Below, piece by piece: positions 30,182 through 40,849 of a stretch of DNA of 64,000 bases; positions within the stretch are counted from its first letter, which is position 1, and every line of letters begins with the position of its first letter. Under the pieces are notes generated by a model that was not told the DNA's origin, did not search any database, and saw nothing but the letters and a program-made list of their open reading frames with translations. Location: assembly GCA_030704615.1 (NCBI GenBank), contig CM060733.1:20150001-20214000 (forward strand). Reading direction: 5' to 3'. Source of the DNA: Takakia lepidozioides (Eukaryota > Streptophyta > Takakiopsida > Takakiales > Takakiaceae). Made by a program: the position numbers and the translations under genes.

Positions 30182-30995
30182 CTAAGGGGGCGTTGTCTGC
30201 TGCAGATACACATAGTCCCCAGGGTGGAAACGCCGAACACTTGGCCGATATCCCCCTCCACGTATAGTGACATACCTCAATGTGTCTCGGTGTTGGGCAA
30301 TAGCAAGATTCTCAAAAGCCATAGGCATGACTCTCTTGAACAACTCTACCCGCTGGGCACATGCTTGTGTCCACACATCCGGATCATCAAGGTTGAGGAC
30401 TACCGCAGCCTCCCTGCGAATAGATGTAGGCAAATCCGGCTCTCGGCCAAAGAGAATAAATATGGTGAGAAAGAGGCAAGTGATGTTTGCTTGCTAAACC
30501 TATAGCCCATGACTAACCAAGGTACCTGAAGATCCCAATCTCCTATGTGTCCATTTTGCAAACCATACTTACACAAACCCCTCTTCACTGTCTAAACCAC
30601 TTTCTCTGTCAAGCCATCGGCCTCAGGATGGTCCCGAGAAGTGGTATGGTGGTCTATCAAGGCTTTATCACACAAAGCCTGAAACTCGTGTGCATACCAC
30701 GCCACCAATACTGCCCCTGCAGTAAACTATGAGTGCGTCGCACTCCGAAATGCCCCAACTCCTCATGGGCATGCCGCACTAACCGTGCACGTTGTGTTGG
30801 GTGAGGCACGATCCTCACCCGACCATCCTCCCACGCTCGAAGCAGGTGTATCCCCTCCCACTTGAATCTCTTGGCTCGTTGCAGGATCCGATCCATCTCC
30901 TTGGCAGTCACACTAGCTGTCGTGTCTCCAGTGCAGAGGTAGTCCAACACAACCCAATCCTCATGTATATCTCTGGTACCACCTGACTCATCACT
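30182..30995 (-). pseudogene. Integrase region of the outer retroelement, decayed
   Basis: From the 5' side on the minus strand: KRFKWEGIHLLRAWEDGRVR, then the zinc-binding part HAHEELGHFGVRRTH (near 30770), then, after a deletion that removed most of the catalytic core, the region holding its glutamate (PEADGLTEKVV) and KYGLQNGHIGDWDLQ (near 30560-30500), then a C-terminal part with VELFKRVMPMAFENLAIAQH and RRFHPGDYVYLQ. Stops and frame changes are frequent. The order H2C2, core, C-terminal domain is that of Ty3/gypsy-type integrases. Confidence 0.65.
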
Positions 30996-31020
30996 AGCCT
31001 CAGGGTCCTCAGACACTCCG

Positions 31021-31756
31021 TGTCGCGGCCCTTTGCCTTGAGGGCGGGGAGGGGTCGGGACACATGAGGGGTTGCCCCTGTGGTGGGGGCAGCGGCAGCG
31101 GCAGCAATAGGTATGGGGGGCTGAAGCACCCTTGAGTGCCCAAGGCACCCAAGGAGGCGGAGGCGCTCACTAGGTGGAGCCCCGCACACCGGGTTGCGGT
31201 GGGGGTGGCTCCACAAGGGGTGGTGGTAGCTTAGCGGGACTTAGTGGGGGTGGCTTAGGACTCACCATGGGGGCGGAGACCTCGTGGTGGGAGTCGTGGG
31301 AAGTCTTGGGACTCATCACGGTCCATAGGGGCCGTGGTGAGTGGGCCAAGACTCACCGCGACTCATCACCGGGAGTCGAGGGTTTTCGTGGTGGTTCGCC
31401 ATAAAATGGCATGGCTGGTTGTGAAACCCCCGCAGACTGCTACAGAAGTATATATAGGGAGTAGTAACCCCGAGAACGGTGCAAGCCCGTTAGTGACCAA
31501 AAACTAGTGAGTAAGCGAGCGAGCCGGAAAGCGACCAAAGAGTGGGGAGCTGTTCCGGACTGCCAACTACCAAAGGGAATTCCCGCTGGTTCCAAATCGG
31601 TGGAGGGTTCTTTGGGAGAACAAAGGGGGACCGTTATGCCCCGGTGAGCAGCCGAAGCTCCAAGTTGGCCCAGCAGCCAGATTGGGAGTCAGGCGCGCGC
31701 ATCAAAGCGAGTAACTATGACTTGAGGGGGAGCTTACCGAAGTGAGGTGCGCGACA
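31021..31756 (+). mobile_element. Solo LTR of the chromovirus family, 736 bp, TSD CTCCG
   Basis: Starts TGTCGCGGCCCTTTGCC and ends GGTGCGCGACA, with CTCCG at 31016-31020 and 31757-31761. It is the same LTR as at 42478-43204 but in the opposite orientation (transcription direction plus). A TATATATAG box lies near 31449. Solo LTRs arise by recombination between the two LTRs of one insertion. It separates the reverse-transcriptase and integrase remains of the outer element. Confidence 0.9.
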
Positions 31757-31959
31757 CTCCGTCTACAGTCATCCTTGTTGTAGGTCCAACCTGACCTCCC
31801 GATGCCAAGATATACAAAAAGGCAGATGCATGTCATCCCGACACCATCTCCTCGTCCGTCTCACCATGCCACCGAGCTCCAGTGTCATCATGATGGCTCG
31901 TGCATGGATTGCGACTCAATCCATCCGCATCCCTATTGACCAATCCGGTCAATGCACAA

Positions 31960-32460
31960 CCTGAAAGTCATACTCTTGGAGTATAAGTGCCCACCTTGAA
32001 AGCTTCCCCGTAAGCTTGTCTGATTCCATCAACTACTTGAACCCCATGAAAGCTCAAACTCGGCTCACATCTGTGGGGCATGGAATCTATGCGAATACGT
32101 CTCTCTATCCAATTGCCATAGACATCCTTCTTGGCTGGCATCACCGTGGCTGAAGCATATTCTCCACCAGAGAGCTCAACTAAACCAGCCTCCCAGAGAT
32201 CTTGAGTCCTCATCTGAATCAAAGACCTCTCCATGTCACTATATCTATACGGTCTCCAAAAGATTGGCGTGTCCGTGGCCAACTCAATACGAATCTCCTG
32301 ACCCTTCAGTGCTCCCAAAATCCTTCAAACTGAAGGCAAAACAATTCCTGTAAGCCCTCAAGAACCGCCATATACGTCATCTCTCTCCTCCAGCGACAAT
32401 GGGTCCAATGTCAGGCTCCCAATTGTCCTCCCACTAGAAGCATTCGTGTCATTTACCACT
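31960..32460 (-). pseudogene. Reverse-transcriptase N-terminal part of the outer retroelement
   Basis: The minus strand reads IRIELATDTPIFWRPYRYSD, then TQDLWEAGLVELSGGEYASA and VMPAKKDVYGNW, the conserved start of a Ty3/gypsy reverse transcriptase. Similarity stops after ERRI; the palm with the YxDD motif and the RNase H are missing. Upstream, a linker with TIGSLTLDPLSLEERDDVY is interrupted by stops. In position it follows the methyltransferase region at 44.4-45.6 kb once the inserted OSB/PPR DNA is set aside. Confidence 0.7.
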
Positions 32461-32469
32461 GGGGTAACC

Positions 32470-33180
32470 ACTCATTTTGAGTCATAAAAGTCAAAAAACC
32501 GGGATTGACTGGAAGTTACAAACGACTAGTTACAACAGATGTGGAAGTTGGGTCGGACATCCAATGATTGGAGTGGTGAAGGACGCAGACGCGTGAACAA
32601 TTATTGCGATTAATGCTAAAGAACCACGTGGCGTAACCAGGCGGGCTGCCTGTGTCTGACCTTTTGGGTTGACTTTGACTTTTCCCTCCGGATGAGTGGA
32701 CTGACTCACTAGAGCACGGTGACACATGGACGCGGATGTGGACGTCGATGTGGCGGCGCCGCGACGACCACCACTGCTGCCACGTAGCCACAGGCCCGGG
32801 CGCCACGTGGTAGTCGACCACATAACTTGTAGTGCTACATGCCCAGTGGCAACTGCGACTACGGAAGTCGACGCAACCACTGCTTTACTACTTTAAATGA
32901 AGTGCTCGAAATTACTTGAACAATCACTCATAGTGGTTCATGCTTTGAAGTTTTGGTGTTTGTAGTGAGCACGCATGTAATGCCATACAAGAGAATTAAT
33001 CATGTCATTAGATTCGCGAAAATAATGAAAGACATGTCATGAAACAAAATGAAATGAAAAAGAAATGAAATGAAACAAAATGGTACTTTATTACATCTGC
33101 AGAAAGCTCAAAGAGCTTATGGTACAAAATGAAAAACCAAAGTAAAAAAGCAGCCCAAAGCTACTACTGCTCTGGGGATT
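32470..33180. other. Non-coding GC-rich then AT-rich DNA
   Basis: Contains TTGACTTTGACTT (W-box-like) and CACGTGG motifs around 32620-32810, then simple GAAATGAAA-type sequence near 33040-33080. No gene is supported; it may be untranslated retroelement or promoter-derived DNA. Confidence 0.3.
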
Positions 33181-33189
33181 GCCTAAGGG

Positions 33190-34360
33190 TCAAGGCCTCG
33201 TGCAGGTAAGCTGCCAAGCAATTGTGATCCTCATAATGCAAGACTCAGTGACAGATTGAGTCCCACGGAATAGACCTGCCCATGCAGGTTTCTTGTAGCT
33301 ATTGATCCACAGGGAATCATAGGTAATCTTGTGCTTGAGATCTGGCCCTCTTGGATGAATATGGACCCACACTCTCTTTGCTCCTTTAGCTACCCATGCC
33401 TCTGCACAAATTATGCATTCATCCTTGCCTTGTTGCTAGTAGCTGACAATGATAGCCTATATTTATTCTAGGAAACACCCAACTTAACTTCTCACACTAG
33501 TTCCTATGCTGAATGTGTCTGCTACTCTATGGAATGTAACAGACATTCACCTTTTTGCCTCGGTTGTCCCATCATTGACTGGGCCAGAAAAGTATTCATT
33601 CCACAGCTTCTCCTCATCTCTGTTACTTGTTTTTTGATACTTTCATGTTGTCACATTGGCAGTATCATGTCAAAGTCACTCCAAACTAGATTCACTCAAC
33701 CAGCTAACTTGCAGAATTCAACATGGAAATTGAGGGCCGATTCTGATAAGAAGGAAATACAAGGTGAAATGTGTTGAAGAATTAGCAATGTCTGATTTTA
33801 TAAATTGTGCCGCTGCTGCCAGTTGACCATCTACCCATGCAGGTTTCTTGTAGCTACAGAGTCAATCTGGAGCTTGAAGCCCGGCCCTCTTGGGTGAATT
33901 TGCACCCACACTCTATCCCTGCTCCTTCAACTATCCATGCCTCCTATGCTGAATTGCGTCTACTACTCTCTGTCATCTAATAGGCATTCAACTTTTTGCC
34001 TCGGTTGTCCCACCATTCACTGGGGTCAACAAAGTATTCATTCCACACCTTCTCCTCATCTCTGTTATCTGTTTTGGATACTTTCCTGCTGCCACATCGG
34101 TAGTTACTTGTCATAGTCATTCCAAACCACCACAGATCCACCCAACAAGCTAACTTACAGAATTCAATATGCATCTCAGGGCCGAGTCTGATGAGAGGGC
34201 AAAACAGGCTGAAATAGGTCGAAGAAGAAGGTGCCCTCACCACATTGTCCTTGACAATTCAATATGCATCTCAGGGCCGAGTCTGATGAGAGGGAAAAAC
34301 AGGCTGAAATAGGTCAAAGAAGAAGGTACCCTCACCATATTCTCCAAGGCCTCTATACCA
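33190..34360 (-). pseudogene. OSB (organellar SSB) PDF-motif relics, duplicated
   Basis: OSB proteins bind single-stranded organellar DNA through the C-terminal PDF motif. Here the minus strand shows, near 34080-33980, EEKVWNEYFVDPSEWWDNRG, the first half of the motif, and near 33370-33200 RVWVHIHPRGPDLKHKITYD followed by SLWINSYKKPAW, the second half (PDFKHK...LW). A second, frameshifted pair lies at 33620-33540 and 33930-33790. A 95-bp tandem duplication occurs at 34163-34352. All copies are broken. Confidence 0.6.
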
Positions 34361-34749
34361 TGCCCCTGCTGTGCACACCCTACAAGCATCATGTTCCACG
34401 TGATGAAAGATCGTTTTGGGGTTTAGAGCAACATAGTATCTTCTTACCATTATATCAATACCGTGGTTGGTAGAAACTAGAAACCCACCAAATGGCTCAT
34501 GGATTGTCATGAAGTACCTCACACCCAAAACACAACGTTTGGACAAGAGTACAGCTCTCTCTGCCCTTATGATCCCCTCAGTGTGGCTGGCAATTATTGC
34601 TCTTCACTCTTCCAGACGGGACCGCGTGCTTGATAAGCACCCTTCCACATTGAGGAGTATATTCTAAATGTTTGCACATGCAAGATCTCTGTTAAAACGT
34701 CACTCAGACAGCGCAATAAACTGAAAGAAAATAGACACACCAGGTATGT

Positions 34750-35100
34750 CAGAAACTTAAGCAGACAAGCAAGCTAATGGAAGGAGGAGAAGGGTGTCGA
34801 TTAAAATTTTGCATGAACATACATAGAACTTCTTGGACCACGATTTTCTGCTGGGATGGGTCAAGGACAATCTCAAGCCTGAAATGCTCCAATTCAAACA
34901 ACCCGGAAGAGCACAAATAGAGATGGACATTACCTTGCTTCGGTATCCCTTGAGGCCACCATCATAGCCATCAGTCAGAATGATTTGGGGCCCCGCATGG
35001 CCAAGCCGGGTACCCATTTCAGCTCCACAGACAAGCGCGTTAATCTGCTGAAGGATGTGAAGCTTCCCGCCCCCTCCCTGCAGGAAGAAGACATGGCATA
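34750..35100 (-). pseudogene. Gene fragment, possible methyltransferase-16-like exon
   Basis: A minus-strand exon-like stretch (about 35070-34935) reads GKLHILQQINALVCGAEMGT and PQIILTDGYDGGLKGYRSK before a possible donor. GAxMGxxLG...LTDG resembles the SAM-binding start of METTL21/FAM86-type lysine methyltransferases, but only one segment is visible and the match is weak. Confidence 0.2.
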
Positions 35101-35209
35101 GTCTTTCCGGCGAGCTCAGAGAACAGCACAGCTCGCTCCCATCCCCGGGACAGAGGGACCCTCCATCTAAAACCTCACGTGATGTGTTTCAAAGAAGAAG
35201 ACAATTGCC

Positions 35210-36620
35210 CTAGGCATTCAAAAACACCAAAAGTTTCTGCCAGAAGAGGCATTGTGGACTCCCTCTCTTGATCCTCTTCCAGAAGCTGCGGTCATGGTTG
35301 AGGTGCCTGATTTTATCAACTGTGCCACTGCAACTGCTGCCTTTGGCAATGCAACCATGCACCTCTTTGCATCTGGTAATCTGACAGGCATTCACCTTGG
35401 TACAATTCCAGCTCTAAAGATGTCGCCATGGACCTCTTTCCCATTTTCTAGAGCTGCCAGGGTAGTGTTCATAATAATATTTGGTACAACTCCAGCTTTG
35501 ATGATACCCCATGCACCTCTTTGCCCTTGTCCAGGGCTTGATGCACCCACATTTTGCATACATGTCCACCAGGGTATGGTTTAAATGACATTTGGTACAA
35601 TTCCAGCTCAACCATGCACCTCTTTGCATCTGGTAATCTGACAGGCATTCACCTTGGTACAATTCCAGCTCTGAAAATGTCGCCATGGACCTCTTTCCCA
35701 TTTTCCAGAGCTGCCAGGGCAGTGTTCATAATAACATTTGGTACAACTCCAGCTTTGATGATACCCCATGCACCTCTTTGCCCTTGTCCAGGGCTTGATG
35801 CACCCACATTTTGCATACATGTCCACCAGGGTATGGTTCAGATGACATTTGGTACAATTCCAGCTCTGAAGATGTCGCCATGGACCTCTTTCCCCTTTTC
35901 CAGAGCTGCCAGGGCAGTGTTCAAAATGACAAATTTTGGTACAATTCCAGCTTTGATGACATGCACCTCTTTGCCTTTGTCCAGGGCTGCCAGGCTTGCA
36001 CAAGCATTGCAAATGCACACAAACTTGATGTGGCCGGGCTTCACCCCTTCCCCCATCATTTGATCATAGGTCTCCAAAGCATCAGTCCCACGTCCCTGTT
36101 GTGCATACCCTGCAAGCATCGCACTCCACGACACCACATCTCGTTTAGCCATAGTGTCGAAAACTCCCTATGCATCCTCAATGCATCCCCATTTGGCATA
36201 CATGTCCAGGTTAGGATAGTGTATCTGGTGCAATTCCAGCTTTGACCGATGTCACCATGGACCTCTTAATTCCCCTTTTCTAAGCTTGCACACGCATTGC
36301 AAACACATACAAACGTGAAATCATCCATGATGCTCCCCTTACCATACATGTTGACAAGGTTGTTGAGTAGAAAAACGTTCGGCGTGAATCCACTTTGGAC
36401 AATGTGAGTGTGCATCTGCTTTCCAACTTCCAGGCCTTTCATCTTGATGCACTTATGCAAGAGACATACATACGTATCTACATCTGCTAGTATGCCTCCT
36501 TGGTTTAAAGTCTGTAGAGCCTCTTTCAGTCTGCCTGCCTCATAAAGCATCTTCACATGCCCATAAGTGCCAGAAGAGGCATTGTGGACTCCCTCTCTTG
36601 ATCCTCTTCCAGAAGCTGTG
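35210..36620 (-). pseudogene. OSB-PPR family pseudogene, PPR part (copy A)
   Basis: Pentatricopeptide-repeat proteins bind organellar RNA. From 36620 down the minus strand: linker ASGRGSRERVHNASSGTYGH, then KMLYEAGRLKEALQTLNQGG, CLLHKCIKMKGLEVGKQMHT, FTPNVFLLNNLVNMYGKG, and lower down RDVVSWSAMLAGYAQQGRG and ASLAALDKGKEVH. Frames change repeatedly. A 258-bp segment (86 codons) is tandemly duplicated at 35353-35610 and 35611-35868. The upstream OSB part lies at 43.2-43.4 kb, separated by the chromovirus at 36621-43204. No DYW domain is visible. Confidence 0.75.
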
Positions 36621-36991
36621 TGTCGCGCACCTCACTTCGGTAAGCTCCCCCCCTCAAGTCATAGTTACTCGCTTTGATGCGCGCGCCTGACTCCCAACCT
36701 GACCGCCGGGCCAACTTGGAGCTTCGGCTGCTCACCGGGGCATAACGGTCCCCCTTTGTTCTCCCAAAGAACCCTCCACCTATTTGGAACCAGCGGGAAT
36801 TCCCTTTGGTAGTTGGCAGTCCGGAACAGCTCCCCACCGGGCTCCACCTAGTGAGCGCCTCCGCCTCCTTGAGTGCCTTGGGCACTCAAGGGTGCTTCAG
36901 CCCCCCATACCTATCGCTGCCGCTGCCCCCACCACAGGGGCAGCCCCTCATGTGTCCCGACCCCCTGCCCTCAAGGCAAAGGGCCGCGACA
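36621..36991 (-). repeat. 3' LTR of the chromovirus, 371 bp, U3 promoter deleted
   Basis: Matches the 5' LTR at both ends but lacks the stretch equivalent to 42694-43050 (357 bp), which holds most of U3 and the TATA box. Confidence 0.9.
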
Positions 36992-37841
36992 CACACACCT
37001 AAACACAGGGAGTCGATGTCCTCATCGACTTGTCCATTTTGTAGAAACGAACATCCAAGTTGTGGCGTCCCACATCAAGGAGTTTGTTTCCGTACCATGG
37101 CGTCCCATGGCAAAGAACCAAACCCCACACTTGACTCTACTCTCCACTAGCTAGTTCGGCCGACTTCCTCCAAGTCCCGGCCAAGGGTGGAGCCTCTCCA
37201 GCTCCTCCCAGTGCACTCTTCTTGGCCTACTTCAAGGCCAAGGAACGATCCTCCCCAAGGATCGAATCGCCTTACTGCAACAACATTGCTTGCGATCGCT
37301 CATGATGCCGCTTTTGGCATCACCTTGAGCAAGGGTTCACCTGGAACCCTCTTTGACTAGGACGATAACCTTGAACCAACCGTGCGCCCCAATCACTGCA
37401 ATTGGGTCCGCCTTGGAATGCTGGCCTAAGGTACGGGAACACGCCGAAGCCGCACTACGACTTCGTCCCGAGGCTACACGATTATAGTACGTGAACGGAA
37501 GCACGTAGCTTCCGCGTTAGCCCGCACTACAAGGCAACCCCCTCGGTAGCGCAGTTATAGTACGCGCACGCGCCAGGTGCGCACTAGCACGTGAACTCCC
37601 AAAGAAGGCGCAAGTTTCCTTGCCCCTTGGATGGGGGTCACCCGATTTTGGCACTACGCAAACACACGATTAACCCAATCTACCTCTCCCACTTTTATAA
37701 GCTAGCATGCATTCTACACACTAGCCAACCATACCATGCATCAACATTCCAAACAAAATAGGATGTACAACATTTGGAAGCCATTTCATTTATAGCACGT
37801 TTTGTACAATACAAGTTTTTGCAATCGGATTACTAAGCTAG

Positions 37842-38945
37842 CTAAGCCGGGCTAAGCATGCATTTCCTCCCCCACGCTCCAAGGTTGATGTCCCCATCAA
37901 CGCTTCTTCCGCTTTTGAGGTCGCCCTTTGAAAACTGCAACCACCTCGGATGCGTTTCCCATTTCTGAGGCACGCACCCAAGATGCCTCCACATGACGAG
38001 ATACTCCGTTTCTCGGTTCTTGAACCTCCTCGACTTAAGTACTGCCTCCACCTCGTACTCAGGTTCATTTTCATGATCCAACAGCACAGGTGGCGGACGC
38101 AACACTTGATGCCGATTCGGGCGCGCTTCATCTTTGATGTAAGGCTTCAAAAGGGAGACATGGAATACTGGGTGCACTTTGCTGTTTGCCGGCAGCTCCA
38201 ATTCATACATATCCTCATTCATAACCTTCCGAATGCGAAAGGGTCCCGCATACGGAGGCACGAACTTCGGGCTCACTTCCGGAGGTAGTCAAAAATTCTT
38301 GATGTTCAACCAGACCTCCGTGCCTGCCTCAAACTTCACTTCCCTCCGCTTCCGATTTGCCTGCCTTTCATACCGTTTCCTAGCTTTGGCAATGTTGTAC
38401 TTTGCGAGCTTCAACAAACGCTCGCGTTCTTCCAGTACCGCCACTACTGCCGGTTCCTCAACATCCTGGGCGACCCAACTTGGCACCAGAGGTGCTTTTC
38501 CATAGACCAATACGAAAGGGGAAACTCCTGTTGCGGAGTGTTCTGTGTTATTATAACAGAACTCTGCCGCGTCTAAGTGTTCCACCCAGTCTGTTTGGTC
38601 TGCCGACACGTAATTCCGCAAGATCTGCTTCACTACGGAATTCACTCTTTCTGTTTGGCCGTCGGTCGTAGGTCGGAAGGCGGTGCTCATCTTTAGCCTC
38701 GTCCCCATCTTCTTCCAAAGTGCCCTCCAAAATTTACTCGTAAACTTTGGATCGCGATCCGAGACAATATCCTTCGGGACTCCATGATGCTTTAAGACGT
38801 GGGCAAAATAAAGTCATCCTGTCTCCTGCGCTATTGCCGTCTCCTTGGTGGGGATGAAATGGCCCATTTTACTAAACCTATCCACCACCACCATGATTGC
38901 ATCGAATCCTTTTGACAGCGGCATAACAGTCATGAAATCCATCGA
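37842..38945 (-). pseudogene. Chromovirus integrase and chromodomain
   Basis: Continuation of pol in a shifted frame. It shows [20 protein letters not shown] (first Asp), VSDRDPKF (second Asp, near 38750), TDGQTERVN (Glu, near 38660), then the GPFRIRKV region, and a C-terminal chromodomain EYEVEAVLKSRR...EYLVMWRHLG...WETHPRWLQF (38130-37930) that would direct insertion to marked chromatin. A TGA near 38815 and another near 38290 interrupt it, so this copy cannot make full integrase. Confidence 0.9.
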
Positions 38946-40849
38946 GACGTTTCCCAAGTCCCCTCCGGAATCGGCAAAGGTTGTAACAGCCCTGCTTGCT
39001 TTCTGTACTCGCTCCGGTTTTGTTGGCATGTGGTGCATGTCTTGACATACTCCTCTGCCTCCTCCCTCAGTTTGGGCCAGAAATACTCTTTCTTCAAGAG
39101 TGCCGCAGTGCGCTTGGCTCCGCCGTGGCCCGCAAGCGGGCTATCATGGCATTCTCTCAAGAGGCTATCTCTGATCCCTCCCTTCGGTACGTAGAGACGC
39201 TTTTGCTTATACCGGAGCAGTCCATTTTGCAAGTGGAACTGCGATTTAACCCCCATCCTCAAGTCCTGCATCACGGACTTCGCCAGCTCATCCTTCCGGC
39301 AAGCCTTCCGGATCTTCCTTTGGAGCGCCGTCTCGCCTTTGTACACCAACAAGAGCTGCTGCTTTCTACTTAAAGCATCGGCCACCACGTTGTCTCGCCC
39401 CGGTTTGTACTGGATATCCACGTCGAACACCGCCAAAGTATCTTGCCACCTAAGTTGTTTTGGGGACAACTTGGGCTGCGTGGCAAAATACTTCACCGTG
39501 ACATTGTCCATGAACACCTTCACTGGGTTGGAACCAACATAGTGGCGCCAAAGCTCAAGGCAATACACCACCGCCTTCATCTCTTTTTCATGCGTCGGCC
39601 ACCGTTGCTCCACTTCATTCAGTTTCTTACTTTCGTAAGTCACTGGACGTCCATCTTGCATAAGTACACCCCCAACCGCGAAGTCCGACGCATCTGTATG
39701 AATCTCAAATGGACGATCGAACTCCGGGATTTTCAAGACTGTAGCTTCCGCCATCCGCTGCTTCAATTCAGCAAAAGCTTGGGCACAAAATGTGTTCCAT
39801 ACCCAGACTTTGGATTTACACAGAAGGTCCGACAACGGCCCCGCGATCTTGGCGAAATTTCTCACATACTTCCGGTAATAGGAGGCGAGTCCTAGGAAGG
39901 AACGCACTCCCAGGACCGAAGTTGGAGGCTCCCAGTCCAAGATCGCCCTCACATTTCTGTCATCCATTTTGATCCCATCCTGTGTAATCACATGCCCCAA
40001 GAACTCCACTTTCGTGACCCCGAATTCGCACTTTGAAGCTTTGGCATACAGCTTTCCTTCTTGCAATTTTTGGAACACCCTTTTGAGGTGCTCCAGGTGC
40101 TCTTCCTTTGTTTTCGAGTACACCAAGATGTCGTCGATGTACACGATCACAAAGTCATCCAACCACTCCTGAAAAAGGCTGTTCATCAGCGTGCTAAATG
40201 TCGCTGGTGCATTGGTGAGCCCAAAAGGCATCACCAAGAACTTATATGAACCATACCTTGTCCTGCACGTGGTCTTCTCCTCATCTCCTTCCGCCACCCG
40301 AATTTGATGATAGCCGGAGCGCAAGTCGATCCGGCTGAAATACTTCGCTCCTGCCAACCGATCAAAGAGGTCGTCGATCCTTGGCAAATGGTATCGGATA
40401 GTCACCTTATTCAGAGCCCTGTAATCGACACACATCCGCAGCGTCCCATCCTTCTTGTCTGCGAATAGCACCGGGGCTCCGTAAGGTGACTTACTCGGCC
40501 GGATGTACCCCTTTGACATTAGATCCTTGAGCTGAGTCTTCAGCTCGACCAACTCCCTGTGGCTCAACCGGTAGGGTGCCTTGGCAGGCGGTTCCGTTCC
40601 CGGTATCACCTCAATCTTGTGGTCAACTCCTCTTCGTGGTGGCAAGCCGCTTGGTAAATCCTCCGGCATCACATCCTGGTATTTCTCCAAAATCCCCTTG
40701 ATCCAATCTGGGCTCGACTCCCCATCGCCTTCTCCCTTCACTTCTCTAATGTAAAGCAAAAACTGGGGTTCGTGTGTCTCCTCCACGGCCCACTCCCTTG
40801 CTGACAGAAGGTTTATTCGCCCTCCCACGGATTTGGGCGTTTCCGACAC
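38930..40849 (-). CDS. Chromovirus pol: reverse transcriptase, RNase H, integrase zinc domain
   Basis: A 639-aa open frame. It carries the RT motifs [42 protein letters not shown] and YIDDILVYS (catalytic YxDD), the RNase H start [15 protein letters not shown], and the integrase H2C2 finger ([16 protein letters not shown]). It overlaps the end of the gag-protease frame by about 100 nt in another frame; a single continuous frame is usual in chromoviruses, so this may be natural frameshifting or a mutation. Its 3' end is a frameshift near 38945. It remains long and open, consistent with a young element. Confidence 0.93.
   Translation of the reverse strand: MSETPKSVGGRINLLSAREWAVEETHEPQFLLYIREVKGEGDGESSPDWIKGILEKYQDVMPEDLPSGLPPRRGVDHKIEVIPGTEPPAKAPYRLSHRELVELKTQLKDLMSKGYIRPSKSPYGAPVLFADKKDGTLRMCVDYRALNKVTIRYHLPRIDDLFDRLAGAKYFSRIDLRSGYHQIRVAEGDEEKTTCRTRYGSYKFLVMPFGLTNAPATFSTLMNSLFQEWLDDFVIVYIDDILVYSKTKEEHLEHLKRVFQKLQEGKLYAKASKCEFGVTKVEFLGHVITQDGIKMDDRNVRAILDWEPPTSVLGVRSFLGLASYYRKYVRNFAKIAGPLSDLLCKSKVWVWNTFCAQAFAELKQRMAEATVLKIPEFDRPFEIHTDASDFAVGGVLMQDGRPVTYESKKLNEVEQRWPTHEKEMKAVVYCLELWRHYVGSNPVKVFMDNVTVKYFATQPKLSPKQLRWQDTLAVFDVDIQYKPGRDNVVADALSRKQQLLLVYKGETALQRKIRKACRKDELAKSVMQDLRMGVKSQFHLQNGLLRYKQKRLYVPKGGIRDSLLRECHDSPLAGHGGAKRTAALLKKEYFWPKLREEAEEYVKTCTTCQQNRSEYRKQAGLLQPLPIPEGTWETSRWIS

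Noticed and set aside
31542-31745. 67-77-aa frames (MGSCSGLPTTKGNSRWFQIG...) seen near-identically at three places
   Set aside because: They lie inside the chromovirus LTRs (31.0-31.8, 36.6-37.0 and 42.5-43.2 kb); identity reflects the LTR, not a gene family.
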